17,255 bases of DNA from the NCBI GenBank assembly GCA_036374175.1, contig DASUUH010000111.1, positions 1-17,255 on the forward strand, given 5' to 3'. The DNA comes from JASLBX01 sp036374175. GTDB lineage: Bacteria; Actinomycetota; Actinomycetes; Jiangellales; Jiangellaceae. Within the stretch, counting starts at the first letter, position 1. The number at the start of each line of letters is the position of its first letter. The translations under genes and the position numbers were made by a program. The notes under the pieces were generated by a model, which had not been told where the DNA came from, did not search any database, and was given only the letters and a program-made list of their open reading frames with translations. Below, piece after piece: positions 7,274 through 15,119 of this stretch.

Positions 7274-8296
7274 TCAGCTCCTTTCGATCTCGGCGGCGCC
7301 CTGGGGTGCAGCGCCGGACGTCTCGCCCGGTGGTATGTCCGACAGGGCGAAGTGGCAGGACGCGACCCGGCCTCGCAACCATTCATGCAGTTCCGGTGGG
7401 TCGACTCGGCAGCGCGGCTGGGCCAGCGGGCAGCGTGGATGGAACGTGCACCCGGGCGGCGGTTGGGCCGGGTCGGGCGGTTCACCGGCCGGCTTGATCC
7501 TGCTGTCGCCGGTGCGAGCCAGCGACGGAACAGCCGCCAGTAGTGCCCGGGTGTACGGGTGCAGGGGCCGGTTGTAGAGCTCCTCGGCATCTGCCAGCTC
7601 GACGATCTTGCCTAGGTACATGACCGCGATTCGGTGGCTCATGTTCTTGACCACGCCGAGGTCGTGGGAGATGAACAGGTAGGCGAGCCGATGCCGAGCC
7701 TGCAGGTCCTTGAGCAGGTTGAGAATCTGAGCCTGCACGGAAACGTCCAGCGAGGAGACGGCCTCATCCGCGACGATCAGCGAAGGCTGGACGGCGAGAG
7801 CCCGGGCGATCCCGACCCGTTGTCGCTGGCCGCCGGAGAGCTCGTGCGGCAGCACGCGGGCGACGTCGGGGTTGAGCCCGACGTCCCGCAGCAGATCCGA
7901 GACGCGGTCCGGGATATCGGCCCGGTCGCCGATCCGGTGGATGAGGAATGGCTCGGCCAGGATCCTCCCGATCCGCATCCGCGGCGGCAGCGATGTGTAC
8001 GGGTCCTGGAAGACGATCTGCGCTCGCCGGCGTAGGTCGGCGGTGGTCTCCCGGTTCAGCTCCTGGCCGCGGAACAGCACCTCGCCTGCTGTTGGCGGCT
8101 CGAGGAAGAGCAATGTGCGTGCGAGCGTCGATTTACCGCACCCACTCTCTCCGACCAGGCCGAGCGTCTCCCCCTCGTCGATGGTGAACGACACCCCGTT
8201 CACCGCCGCTACGGTGCGGGTCCGGCGCGACCAGAATCCCTCCCGGCCGGTGTAGTGCCGGTGCAGGTCCCGGACCTCGAGCAGCGGCGCGGTCAT
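7274..8296 (-). CDS. Oligopeptide/dipeptide ABC transporter ATP-binding protein (DppF-like)
   Basis: A 340-residue ATPase of the peptide/nickel ABC importer class. Walker A is GESGCGKST (49-57), the signature is LSGGQRQR (153-160), Walker B is LIVADE (173-178) and the H-loop His is H211. The C-terminal oligopeptide-transporter extension is present with the PGCTFHPRCP cysteine segment (282-291) and a further Cys pair. The D-loop region reads DEAVSSLD, where relatives usually have DEPVSALD; both differences are mild and the catalytic Glu is kept. ATG at 8296 overlaps the stop of the fused permease/ATPase (ATGA). It would pair with the ATPase half of that fusion as a heterodimeric motor. Peptide-class assignment is firm, but such transporters also move opines, sugars and other amides. 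Confidence 0.93.
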   Translation of the reverse strand: MTAPLLEVRDLHRHYTGREGFWSRRTRTVAAVNGVSFTIDEGETLGLVGESGCGKSTLARTLLFLEPPTAGEVLFRGQELNRETTADLRRRAQIVFQDPYTSLPPRMRIGRILAEPFLIHRIGDRADIPDRVSDLLRDVGLNPDVARVLPHELSGGQRQRVGIARALAVQPSLIVADEAVSSLDVSVQAQILNLLKDLQARHRLAYLFISHDLGVVKNMSHRIAVMYLGKIVELADAEELYNRPLHPYTRALLAAVPSLARTGDSRIKPAGEPPDPAQPPPGCTFHPRCPLAQPRCRVDPPELHEWLRGRVASCHFALSDIPPGETSGAAPQGAAEIERS

Positions 8297-10332
8297 GGGG
8301 TTCCCGCCTTCGTGCGGTCCGGCGACCAGAGATGGCAGGCGGCCCGGTGATCGGGAGCCACTGGAAACTGGTCCGGGTTGACAGTTCGGCACACGTCCAT
8401 GACGTGCGGGCAGCGGGGCGCGAACGGGCACCCGTCCGGGATGCGCGCCGGATCCGGCAGCTCACCCGGGATCGCCTCCAGCCGGACGCCGGCCGGCAGG
8501 TCGGGACGCGGCACAGACTCGAGCAGCGCCCGCGTGTACGGGTGCCGCGGCTCGCTGATCACCTGCTCGGTCGGCCCGCTCTCGCAGATCTGCCCGGCGT
8601 ACATCACAACGACCCGGTCGGCGTGCTCGGCGACCAGCGCGATGTCGTGGGTGATGAAGATCAGGCTGGTGCCCTCGGCCTGGACCAAGTCCCGCAGCCG
8701 TTCCAGGATCTGCGCCTGCGTGGTCACGTCGAGCGCCGTGGTGGGCTCGTCCGCGATGAGCAGATTGGGCCGGGCCGCCATCGCCATCGCGATCATCACC
8801 CGCTGGTTCATGCCCCCCGACAGCTGGAACGGATACTGGCCGAGCACTCGGTCGGGATCGCCGATGCCGACCGCCCACAGCGAGTCGTGCGCGATCCGCG
8901 ACGCCTCGTCGCGGTGCAGCCGGCCCTGGCGGCGGATGGCCTCGCGCATCTGGAACCCGATGGAGAACACCGGGCTCAGCGACGCGGTGGGGTTCTGGAA
9001 GATCATGGCGATCCGGCGGCCGCGCAGCGCCGCCATCGCCCGGTCGGAGATGCGGGTCAGGTCCTGGCCGTCGAAGAGGATCTGCCCACCGGTGACCCGG
9101 CCCGGCGAGTCGAGAAGCTGACCGATCGACAGGGCGGTCACCGACTTCCCGGAGCCGCTCTCGCCGACAATGCCGAGCGTCTCGCCGTGGCCGAGGTCGA
9201 AGCTGACGCCACGCACCGCTCTGATGGTGCGGCCGGGCAGCGGGAACTCGACCTTCAGGTCGCGGACGCGCAGCAAAGCCGCCCCGGATGCCGCCGGCGC
9301 GTGCCGCGCTCCCGCCCCAACCGACCGCTGCGGCGGCGCGGCGGCGCGGCGGACGGCCGCACCGTCGTCGTTCGCCGTGTCCGGCTCGGCCCGCTCCGGC
9401 AGCCGGAGCACGGTGCGGCGGAAGGTTCCCTTGCGCAGCTTGGGGTCGAAGACGTCGGCCAGTCCGTCTGCGGTCAGGTTGACAGACAGGACAGTGAGCA
9501 TGATCGCCAGGCCGGGAAGGATGGACAGCCACGGCGAGATGACCATGTTCCGCCTGCCCTCGGCGAGCATCGCCCCCCACGACGGGAACCGCGGTGGCAG
9601 CCCGAGGCCAAGGAAACTCAGCATCGACTCCATGATCACAAGGAAGCCGATGTCGAGCATGGCGATGACCGGCACCACCTGCCACACGGACGGAAGGACG
9701 TAGCGGAACAGCTGGCGCGACCGGCTGGCACCCAGTGCCGCGGCCGCCCGCACGTGGTCTCGTTCCCGTTCCGCGAGCACCCGGCTGCGCACCACCCGGG
9801 CGTAGACGATCCACCCCGGGATGCCGAGCACCAGGATCAGGTGGAGCGGCGTCCGGCCGGGGATGACGCCGAGGATGGCGATGGCCAGCAGGATGAACGG
9901 GAACGCGAGCTGGATCTCGCCGAGCCGCATCGTCACGGTGTCGACCCTGCCGCCGAAGAAGCCGGACACGATCCCCGCGGCGAGCCCCAGCAGCGAACCG
10001 ATCAGCATCGCGGCAAAACTGATCATCAGCGAGTTCCGCGCACCGTGGATGAGTCTGCTGGCCGTGTCCCGGCCGAGCGCATCGGTGCCGAGCGGGTGCT
10101 CCCAGGAACCGGCCGAGTCCCAGAACGGCGGCGCGAGGATGTTGCCGAGATCCTGGGCGGCCGGATCGTGCGGCGCCACCCACGGAGCGAACACGGCCAG
10201 CCCAGCGATCAGCACCAGCCCTGTCGAACCGATGACGGCGGCGCGCCGGCGAACCAGCGCCCGCACCGTGAACCGGCCGCGACGGGCCGGCGCCGGTGCG
10301 GCGGTCTCGACAGCAGGCAGTGCGTCGCTCAT
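8293..10332 (-). CDS. Fused DppC-like permease and DppD-like ATPase of a peptide-class ABC importer
   Basis: A 679-residue fusion in one uninterrupted frame. The permease half (about 1-302) has a first membrane helix at 31-52, the LGTDALGRD periplasmic segment (81-89), several further helices and the EAA loop around AAALGASRSRQLFRYVLP (197-214). A polar Ala/Arg/Pro-rich linker (about 303-350) leads to a complete ATPase half: Walker A GESGSGKS (390-397), signature LSGGM (504-508), Walker B LLIADEP (524-530), H562, and the oligopeptide C-terminal extension with Cys at 635, 641 and 648. No stop or frameshift separates the halves. Such fusions are known in actinobacterial peptide-type importers. 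The start ATG 10332 overlaps the DppB-like stop (ATGA). Confidence 0.93.
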   Translation of the reverse strand: MSDALPAVETAAPAPARRGRFTVRALVRRRAAVIGSTGLVLIAGLAVFAPWVAPHDPAAQDLGNILAPPFWDSAGSWEHPLGTDALGRDTASRLIHGARNSLMISFAAMLIGSLLGLAAGIVSGFFGGRVDTVTMRLGEIQLAFPFILLAIAILGVIPGRTPLHLILVLGIPGWIVYARVVRSRVLAERERDHVRAAAALGASRSRQLFRYVLPSVWQVVPVIAMLDIGFLVIMESMLSFLGLGLPPRFPSWGAMLAEGRRNMVISPWLSILPGLAIMLTVLSVNLTADGLADVFDPKLRKGTFRRTVLRLPERAEPDTANDDGAAVRRAAAPPQRSVGAGARHAPAASGAALLRVRDLKVEFPLPGRTIRAVRGVSFDLGHGETLGIVGESGSGKSVTALSIGQLLDSPGRVTGGQILFDGQDLTRISDRAMAALRGRRIAMIFQNPTASLSPVFSIGFQMREAIRRQGRLHRDEASRIAHDSLWAVGIGDPDRVLGQYPFQLSGGMNQRVMIAMAMAARPNLLIADEPTTALDVTTQAQILERLRDLVQAEGTSLIFITHDIALVAEHADRVVVMYAGQICESGPTEQVISEPRHPYTRALLESVPRPDLPAGVRLEAIPGELPDPARIPDGCPFAPRCPHVMDVCRTVNPDQFPVAPDHRAACHLWSPDRTKAGTP

Positions 10333-11255
10333 GAGGCACCCACCCGCACCCGGGGGTCAAGCAACCGGTACAGCAGGTCGACCACAAAGTTGAGCACGAC
10401 AAAGGCGATCGCGGCCACCAGCACGCCGCCCTGGATCATCGGGAAGTCGCGGCTGCCGAGCGCGTCGAGGATCAGCTTGCCGATCCCCGGCCAGTTGAAG
10501 ATCGCCTCCACCACGACGGCGCCGGCGAGCAGGAAACCAAGCTGGAGCCCGATCAGTGTGATCACCGGAAGTGATGCCATCTTCAGCGCGTGCACCGTGA
10601 ACAGCCGCACCTCGCCGAGGCCGCGGGCGCGCGCGGCCCGGAAGAAGTCCTCTCCCTGGGTCTCGATGAACGACTGGCGCACCGTCCGCACCAGGATCGG
10701 GCTCAGCGTCACGGCCAGCGTGACCACGGGCAGCACGAAACTGCGCGGCCCGGTCATGTCGATCGCCGGGAACCAGCGCAGCTGCAGCGAGAAGAACATG
10801 ACCAAGACCAGCCCCAGCCAGAAGGCGGGGGTGGCCTGCGCCAGCGCCGCGTAGCCGAGCACGGTCCGGTCCAGGCTTCCGTTCGGCCGCCAGGCGGCCA
10901 GTGCGCCGAGTAGCAGCGCGATGCCGGCCGCGGCGAGTACGGCGAGGCCGGCCAGCGCGAGCGTGTTGGGCAGTGCCGCCAGCACCGCGTCCCGCACCGG
11001 CAGCGACCCCCGGAACGTCGTCCCCAGGTCGCCCCGAACGAGGTTGCCGAGGAACGTCACGTACTGGCCCAACAACGGCTGGTCCGTGCCCAGGCGGCGC
11101 CGCGTCTGGGTGATGATCTCCTCAGGTGTGCCCGGCGGGTTGACGAGTCGGGCGGGGTCTCCGGCCGCGATTCGCAGCACGAAGAACGCGATCGTCACGA
11201 CCGCCAAGATGACAAACAGCATCTGGGCGAGCCGGAGAGCGAGGCGGACGATCAC
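10329..11255 (-). CDS. Peptide-class ABC transporter permease (DppB-like)
   Basis: A 308-residue inner-membrane permease with about six helices. The first helix is at 10-30, followed by the family's LGTDQPLLGQY segment (55-65), GDLGTTFR (75-82), and the EAA loop around DFFRAARARGLGEVRLF (203-219), which docks on the ATPases. It forms the channel with the permease half of the downstream fusion. I prefer GTG at 11255 to the GTG at 11276, because AGGAGGG lies at the right distance before 11255 and nothing comparable precedes 11276. A gap of 51 bases separates it from the solute-binding protein gene, the only loose junction in the operon. No hairpin is evident there, so read-through is expected, perhaps with RNA processing that raises binding-protein levels. 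Confidence 0.93.
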   Translation of the reverse strand: MIVRLALRLAQMLFVILAVVTIAFFVLRIAAGDPARLVNPPGTPEEIITQTRRRLGTDQPLLGQYVTFLGNLVRGDLGTTFRGSLPVRDAVLAALPNTLALAGLAVLAAAGIALLLGALAAWRPNGSLDRTVLGYAALAQATPAFWLGLVLVMFFSLQLRWFPAIDMTGPRSFVLPVVTLAVTLSPILVRTVRQSFIETQGEDFFRAARARGLGEVRLFTVHALKMASLPVITLIGLQLGFLLAGAVVVEAIFNWPGIGKLILDALGSRDFPMIQGGVLVAAIAFVVLNFVVDLLYRLLDPRVRVGAS

Positions 11256-11306
11256 GCCTCGCCCTCCTGCTCGCACCGGGACCGCTCGACGCGCACCGCT
11301 GATTTT

Positions 11307-12854
11307 CTACTCGGTCAGCTCGGCGGTGTAGAAGTCGGTGCGGAAGTCGGGCTGGACGACGACACCGGACAGATCCGACGTGTGGGCGATGGTGAAATCC
11401 GAGTTGTACAACGGCACGTGCCAGGCCTGTTCCCAGATGTGCTGCTGCAACTCCGCGTAGACCTGCTCCCGCGCCCCCGGATCGAGGGTCGTCATGCCCT
11501 CGTCGATCAACGCCTGCAGTTCTTCATCGCCGAAGTACCACGCGAACTGCTCGGAGTAGACCTGGGCCGCCGCGTTCGGGTCTCCGTTGGACGACCAGCT
11601 CAGGTGGTACATCGCTCCGGTGCCGGTGTCGCTGAAGATGTCGTCGATCATTCCGGCCACGTCCGACGTGACCACCTGCGGGCGAAGGCCGACCTCCTCC
11701 ATCTGGGCCACGATCGCCTGCACCACCTCCGGACCGCGGGGCAGGAAGCCCTCGGCCACCCACAACTCGAACTCCGGACCGCCGCCCGGCTCACCGGCCG
11801 CCTCCAGTTCCTGTGCGGCCATCTCCGGGTCGAACGTGTACGCCGGCTCCTGCGAGGCGGAGAACAGCGTATTCGTCGGCAGGTAGCTGGTCGCCGCCAG
11901 GCTGTTGCCGAGCACCAGGCTATCGACGAGCGGCTGCCGGTCGATCGACCAGTTGACGGCCCGGCGGAAGTTGATGTTCTCGTCCCAGAGCGGCAGCCGG
12001 CCCGGACGAACCCAGAGGTTGACGCTCTCGATCCCGGTCGCGGAGACGAGCTCGACACCCTCCTGGTCCTCGAGGGCCGGCAGCTGTTCCGGCGGCACCC
12101 GGTCGATGGCCTGCGCGGACCCGTCGAGCAGCGCGCTCATCCGGGTCGACGGGTCGCCGATGAACTCCCACACCAGCTCCTGGATCCGCGGTGGATCACG
12201 CCAGTAGTCGGTGTTCGCCTCCATCGCCTTGACTTCGACCTGGTCGTCGACCAGCCGGAACGGACCGGTGCCGTTGGGCCTGTCCTGCGGCTCGGCGATG
12301 AAGTCGGCGGACAGGATCGGAATCTGGCCCAGCTCAACCAGCATCGGCGCGAACGGCTGCTCGGTGGAGATCCGCACCGTCACCTCGTCGACCACCTCGA
12401 CATCGGCCGGTATCCAGGTCAACGAGTACGCACTCTCCCCGGAGAAGCCGGAGCCGAGCTCGATCGACGCCTCGACGTCCTCGGCCGTCAGCGGGCTCCC
12501 GTCGTGGAACTGCACCCCCTCACGCAGGTCGAACTCCCAGGTCAGATCGTCGACCTGGCGCCAGTCCGTGGCCAGCATGGGTTCTGGCTGGGCAGGGTCG
12601 CCGGAGGGGAAGTCGACGAGGAAGTCATAGATCTGGCGCTCGAGTCGGCGCTGGCTTTGCGCTGTGGACGCGTAGGGCGACCAGTCGGCCCAGAAATTCT
12701 CCGCGATCAGGAACCGCACACTTCCGCTCGGCTCTGCCTCAGCGTCGGGATCTGCCTCGCCCTGAGGTTCCGCGTCGTCGTCGCCACACGCGGCCAGCAC
12801 TAAGGCGATTGCAGCCAGCCAGCCGACAGCTCCTCTGACACGTCGGTTCCGCAT
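11307..12854 (-). CDS. Lipoprotein solute-binding protein of a peptide-class ABC importer (SBP family 5)
   Basis: A 515-residue extracytoplasmic binding protein. The N-terminus is a lipoprotein signal: basic MRNRRVRG, a hydrophobic stretch, and lipobox LAAC with C23 as the lipidated residue. An acidic, disordered tether (GDDDAEPQGEADPDAEAEP) follows. The rest is the SBP_bac_5 fold, with YASTAQSQRRLERQIYDFL, then EPMLATDW (91-98), then a FHDGSPLTAEDVEASIELG segment typical of the family. It captures the substrate outside the cell and delivers it to the permeases. ATG at 12854 was chosen over GTG at 12857 because GGTGGAGG is well placed. It is the first gene of the operon, with a likely promoter about 50-77 bases upstream. 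The ligand could be a peptide, opine or other amide. Confidence 0.93.
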   Translation of the reverse strand: MRNRRVRGAVGWLAAIALVLAACGDDDAEPQGEADPDAEAEPSGSVRFLIAENFWADWSPYASTAQSQRRLERQIYDFLVDFPSGDPAQPEPMLATDWRQVDDLTWEFDLREGVQFHDGSPLTAEDVEASIELGSGFSGESAYSLTWIPADVEVVDEVTVRISTEQPFAPMLVELGQIPILSADFIAEPQDRPNGTGPFRLVDDQVEVKAMEANTDYWRDPPRIQELVWEFIGDPSTRMSALLDGSAQAIDRVPPEQLPALEDQEGVELVSATGIESVNLWVRPGRLPLWDENINFRRAVNWSIDRQPLVDSLVLGNSLAATSYLPTNTLFSASQEPAYTFDPEMAAQELEAAGEPGGGPEFELWVAEGFLPRGPEVVQAIVAQMEEVGLRPQVVTSDVAGMIDDIFSDTGTGAMYHLSWSSNGDPNAAAQVYSEQFAWYFGDEELQALIDEGMTTLDPGAREQVYAELQQHIWEQAWHVPLYNSDFTIAHTSDLSGVVVQPDFRTDFYTAELTE

Positions 12855-12875
12855 CACACCTCCACCGTTTCGACT

Positions 12876-12887
12876 AGCAGAACTGCT
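12876..12887. promoter_or_regulatory. Short inverted repeat in the operon leader, possible operator
   Basis: AGCAG (12876-12880), two spacer bases and CTGCT (12883-12887) form a perfect inverted repeat between the candidate -10 element and the start codon of the binding-protein gene. A repressor bound here would sit just downstream of the expected transcription start. The site is short and could arise by chance. Confidence 0.35.
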
Positions 12888-12902
12888 GTTTCATTCCTGT
12901 CC

Positions 12903-12931
12903 TCTTTATCAGAGCCGTGCCCGGCCGTCAA
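12903..12931 (-). promoter_or_regulatory. Candidate promoter of the ten-gene operon
   Basis: On the minus strand TTGACG (12931-12926) is a near-consensus -35 hexamer. At 15-17 bases' spacing lies GATAAAGA (12910-12903), which can supply a weak -10 (GATAAA or TAAAGA). The start codon of the solute-binding protein is about 50 bases further on. This is the only plausible housekeeping-type pair I saw before the operon. Confidence 0.4.
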
Positions 12932-12972
12932 TGGGGCAGAGTCGTGCGGCAGCCGCTGCCACAACGACATGT

Positions 12973-13316
12973 TCAGGTGGTCAAGCACCCTTGTACGTGC
13001 TTCACCTTGAGCTGGCTGTTTCCCGGGCTGCGCAGTGATGACCCCGTGCGCGCCGAGAGCTGCTCGAGCGACGGCCGGGCGACCGCCGGCGGCCGAGCCG
13101 TTCGAGCTGAGCCCCCGCTAGCTCGAGCACGCGGTGTCCGACGCCCAACTCGTCGCCACCCGTCCGCTCGACGACACGCTCGCGCTCTAACGAGTGGAGC
13201 AGCCGGTGGACGGACGACACAGGCAGGTCAAGCTCCCGGGCAACGTCGCGCAGACTGGACGGACCCCTCCGGGCGAGATGCTCGATCACGCTGAACGCTC
13301 GCTCGCGCTCACGCAT
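12973..13316 (-). pseudogene. Frameshifted and truncated IclR family regulator
   Basis: From ATG 13316 (preceded by GGAGG) the frame gives a good winged helix-turn-helix: RERERAFSVIEHLARR, SLRDVARELDLPVSSVHRLL, then the wing and the start of the effector domain, GHRVLELAGAQLERLG. At about 13085-13095 the frame degenerates into an Arg/Ser-rich tail ending at 13002. The family sequence resumes in another frame as AVARPSLEQLSARTG, showing a single-base-scale indel. That second frame also soon loses similarity and stops at 12973, so most of the roughly 170-residue effector domain is missing. A DNA-binding stub could still be made, but ligand control is lost. It lies divergently beside the FAH-family gene and was probably its regulator. 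Confidence 0.8.
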
Positions 13317-13401
13317 GACCTCCGACGGGTGACCAGATGCCGGGACGCGGGCTGCCCGTGCCACAACAGCCAGTGATACCGTTCCGCCTCTTCTCACATG
13401 C

Positions 13402-13417
13402 GTTCCATATTTGGAAC
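13402..13417. promoter_or_regulatory. Inverted repeat GTTCCA-N4-TGGAAC, probable regulator binding site
   Basis: Perfect six-base arms (13402-13407 and 13412-13417) flank an A/T-only four-base centre. The site lies 14-29 bases upstream of the FAH-family start codon, in the region between that gene and the divergent IclR remnant. Its size and symmetry are those expected for a dimeric winged-helix regulator such as IclR. The A/T core in a G+C-rich background also makes it a possible -10 region, so binding would block transcription. Confidence 0.6.
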
Positions 13418-13430
13418 AGGAGCGACTCAC

Positions 13431-14291
13431 ATGCGTCTCATGCGAGTGGGTCCGGCCGGCGCCGAGCGTCCCGTCCTGCGGAATTCCGCCGGAAAGCACT
13501 TCGACCTCTCCGGGGTAACCGCCGACATCGACGGTGCCTTCCTGGCGGCTGGGCTCGACGAAGCGCGCCACGCCACCGCCGAAGGTGCGCTGCCAGAGAT
13601 CGACATCTCCGGTGAACGGGTCGGCGCGCCGATCGCCAAGCCGGGCGTGGTCCTGTGCATCGGCATGAACTACGCCGCCCACGCTGCGGAGTCCGGAGCG
13701 GAACCGCCTGAAGAACCGGTGATCTTCTATAAAGCGCCCAACACGGTTATCGGGCCGAATGACGACCTGCTGATTCCCCGCGGATCCACCCGGACCGACT
13801 GGGAGGTGGAGCTCGCCGTCGTGATCGGCCGCACCGCGCGGTACCTCGAGACGCCGGCCGCGGCGTCGGATCACATCGCCGGGTTCGCCACGTCCAACGA
13901 CGTGTCGGAGCGCGAGCTGCAGATCGACCGGTCCGGCGGCCAGTGGTCGAAGGGCAAGAGCGCCGAGACGTTCAACCCGCTCGGGCCGGCGCTGGTCACC
14001 AGCGACGAGCTCGAAGACCCGGTCGGTGGCCTGCGTCCCCTCCGGCTCCGGTCGTGGGTCAACGGCGAGCCGCGCCAGGATTCCACCACCGCCGACATGG
14101 TCTTCAGTGTCGCCGACCTGATCTACCGGCTGTCGCAGTTCACCGTCCTGGATCCGGGCGACATCGTCAACACTGGAACGCCGCAGGGCGTGGCTCTGTC
14201 CGGACGGTTCCCGTACCTGAAGGCAGGTGACGTCGTCGAGATTGAGGTCGAGGGCCTCGGCCGTCAGCGCAACGAGTGCAAGGACGCCTGA
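13431..14291 (+). CDS. Fumarylacetoacetate hydrolase (FAH) family protein, possible 2,4-diketo-3-deoxy-sugar-acid hydrolase
   Basis: A 286-residue FAH-fold hydrolase or isomerase. Key marks are GMNYAAHAAE (78-87), metal ligands E125 and E127 in DWEVELAVVIG, D157 in SNDVSE, K174 in QWSKGKS, and the GTPQGV loop near the C-terminus. The family cleaves C-C bonds in acylpyruvates or hydrolyses 2,4-diketo acids. The N-terminal style (MRLMRVGPAGAERPVL) and an adjacent short-chain dehydrogenase are, from memory, features of actinobacterial 2,4-diketo-3-deoxy-L-fuconate hydrolases; this specificity is an inference. ATG at 13431 has AGGAG eight bases upstream. It is full length, but its partner dehydrogenase and probable regulator are both broken, so it may be an orphaned enzyme. 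Confidence 0.9.
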   Translation: MRLMRVGPAGAERPVLRNSAGKHFDLSGVTADIDGAFLAAGLDEARHATAEGALPEIDISGERVGAPIAKPGVVLCIGMNYAAHAAESGAEPPEEPVIFYKAPNTVIGPNDDLLIPRGSTRTDWEVELAVVIGRTARYLETPAAASDHIAGFATSNDVSERELQIDRSGGQWSKGKSAETFNPLGPALVTSDELEDPVGGLRPLRLRSWVNGEPRQDSTTADMVFSVADLIYRLSQFTVLDPGDIVNTGTPQGVALSGRFPYLKAGDVVEIEVEGLGRQRNECKDA

Positions 14292-14292
14292 G

Positions 14293-14431
14293 ATGACCGA
14301 CTCCGGCATGAACGGCCTCACCACCAGCCGGATCGTCATCACCGGCGAGGGCTCCGGCATCGGAGCCGCCTGCGCACGGACGTTCCTCGAAGCGGGCGCG
14401 CGGGTCGGCGTACGATCTCGATCGGGGCGAG
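14293..14431 (+). pseudogene. N-terminal stub of a short-chain dehydrogenase/reductase
   Basis: ATG at 14293 follows the FAH-family stop by one base. The first codons give MTDSGMNGLTTS, then a textbook SDR cofactor loop RIVITGEGSGIGAACARTFL and a GARVGV second strand. At about 14410 the reading shifts: the acidic strand end YDLD appears in the +1 frame and stops at TAG 14447. From about 14430 the sequence matches an insertion-sequence transposase on the other strand. Intact SDRs have about 250 residues with a YxxxK active site, all missing here. It was probably the second gene of a two-gene unit with the FAH-family hydrolase, cut off by insertion-sequence activity. Confidence 0.8.
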
Positions 14432-14525
14432 CGAGCCGACATGTTTTAGGATTCGCCGGGCACCGCCACGCTTCTCAACGATCTGCACCGCCGTCGCCGT
14501 CTTTACCTTCCGGATGTACGACCAT
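14423..14525 (-). mobile_element. Transposase N-terminal fragment, IS1634-like
   Basis: On the minus strand codons from 14518 downwards read YIRKVKTATAVQIVEKRG, then ARRILKHVGS, ending near 14423. This is the characteristic N-terminus of actinobacterial IS1634-type (DDE) transposases, which run to about 500 residues. Only some 32 residues remain. The likely ATG (14525-14523) is one base out of frame, and a few residues normally found between KTA and TAV appear deleted. The fragment abuts the broken SDR gene. It is an inactive scar; I could not identify terminal inverted repeats or a target duplication. The family is named from memory of the motif. Confidence 0.6.
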
Positions 14526-15119
14526 GGATGAGACCTGAGCGAGACCAAACGTGCAGCTGGCCCTTCTCGCCGCAGGCGTGGTGGCCCGCCGACGCAGTCT
14601 GCGGAAACCGACCCCGGCACCAGTACCGCCGCCCAGGGATCAGTGATGAGGACCCGAAGTCAGCGGCGAGTTATCGGTGGAATACACCCATACCCAGGCC
14701 CCGCCGCTCCGTGCTCGCCGAGACCCTGAGCCGCCTGCCCCAGCCACACTCATTTGACCCTGGTCGCGCGGACGTGCCGATGAGCGCGAGTCGGTGTTCA
14801 CGGTTGCCGGAACATAATTACCCCAGGCGGGGAGTACTTCGACGCCTCGTAGCTCATGGTCAATTCGTCCGTGGCCCTCAAACCTCGCCGTTCAAGAAGC
14901 AAGCCTTGACGTGTGCTTCCGATGCGGCAATGCTACGAGGCCGTGTGATACCTACAGGGTCCGGCTTTCCGACGGCAGCTCTTCTGATGACCCAAGGCGG
15001 GCTGCCACCCGGTTCGGCACGCGACCCGCCAGCAACGACGCAGCCATCCCGATGACCTGGCCGTCGGAATCTTCCCGCTCTGCGCGGGCGCAGCGGCAAC
15101 CACGAGTAGGAATGCGCCA
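14526..15119. other. About 590 bases with no recognisable gene
   Basis: No reading frame here looks like a conserved protein. The longest + frame has a composition typical of random high-GC sequence. A short + frame from GTG 14551 encodes a possible membrane tail followed by RRRSLRKPTPAPVPPPRDQ, and a minus frame ending at 14952 has a protein-like tail (GQVIGMAASLLAGRVPNRVA). Either may be debris of deleted genes. The stretch lies between the transposase scar and the membrane gene pair and should contain the pair's promoter; TAGGAA just before 15120 is its likely ribosome-binding site. Confidence 0.5.

Noticed and set aside
8332..10854. A very long + strand open frame (840 codons) opposite the transporter genes
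   Set aside because: It is antisense to the permease/ATPase fusion and the DppB-like gene, with an Arg/Asp/His/Gln-rich composition typical of frame shadows in high-GC DNA. The opposite strand has full family motifs.
14528..15055. A 175-codon + strand open frame in the gap
   Set aside because: No conserved motif, residue composition like random high-GC translation, and it begins inside the transposase scar region.
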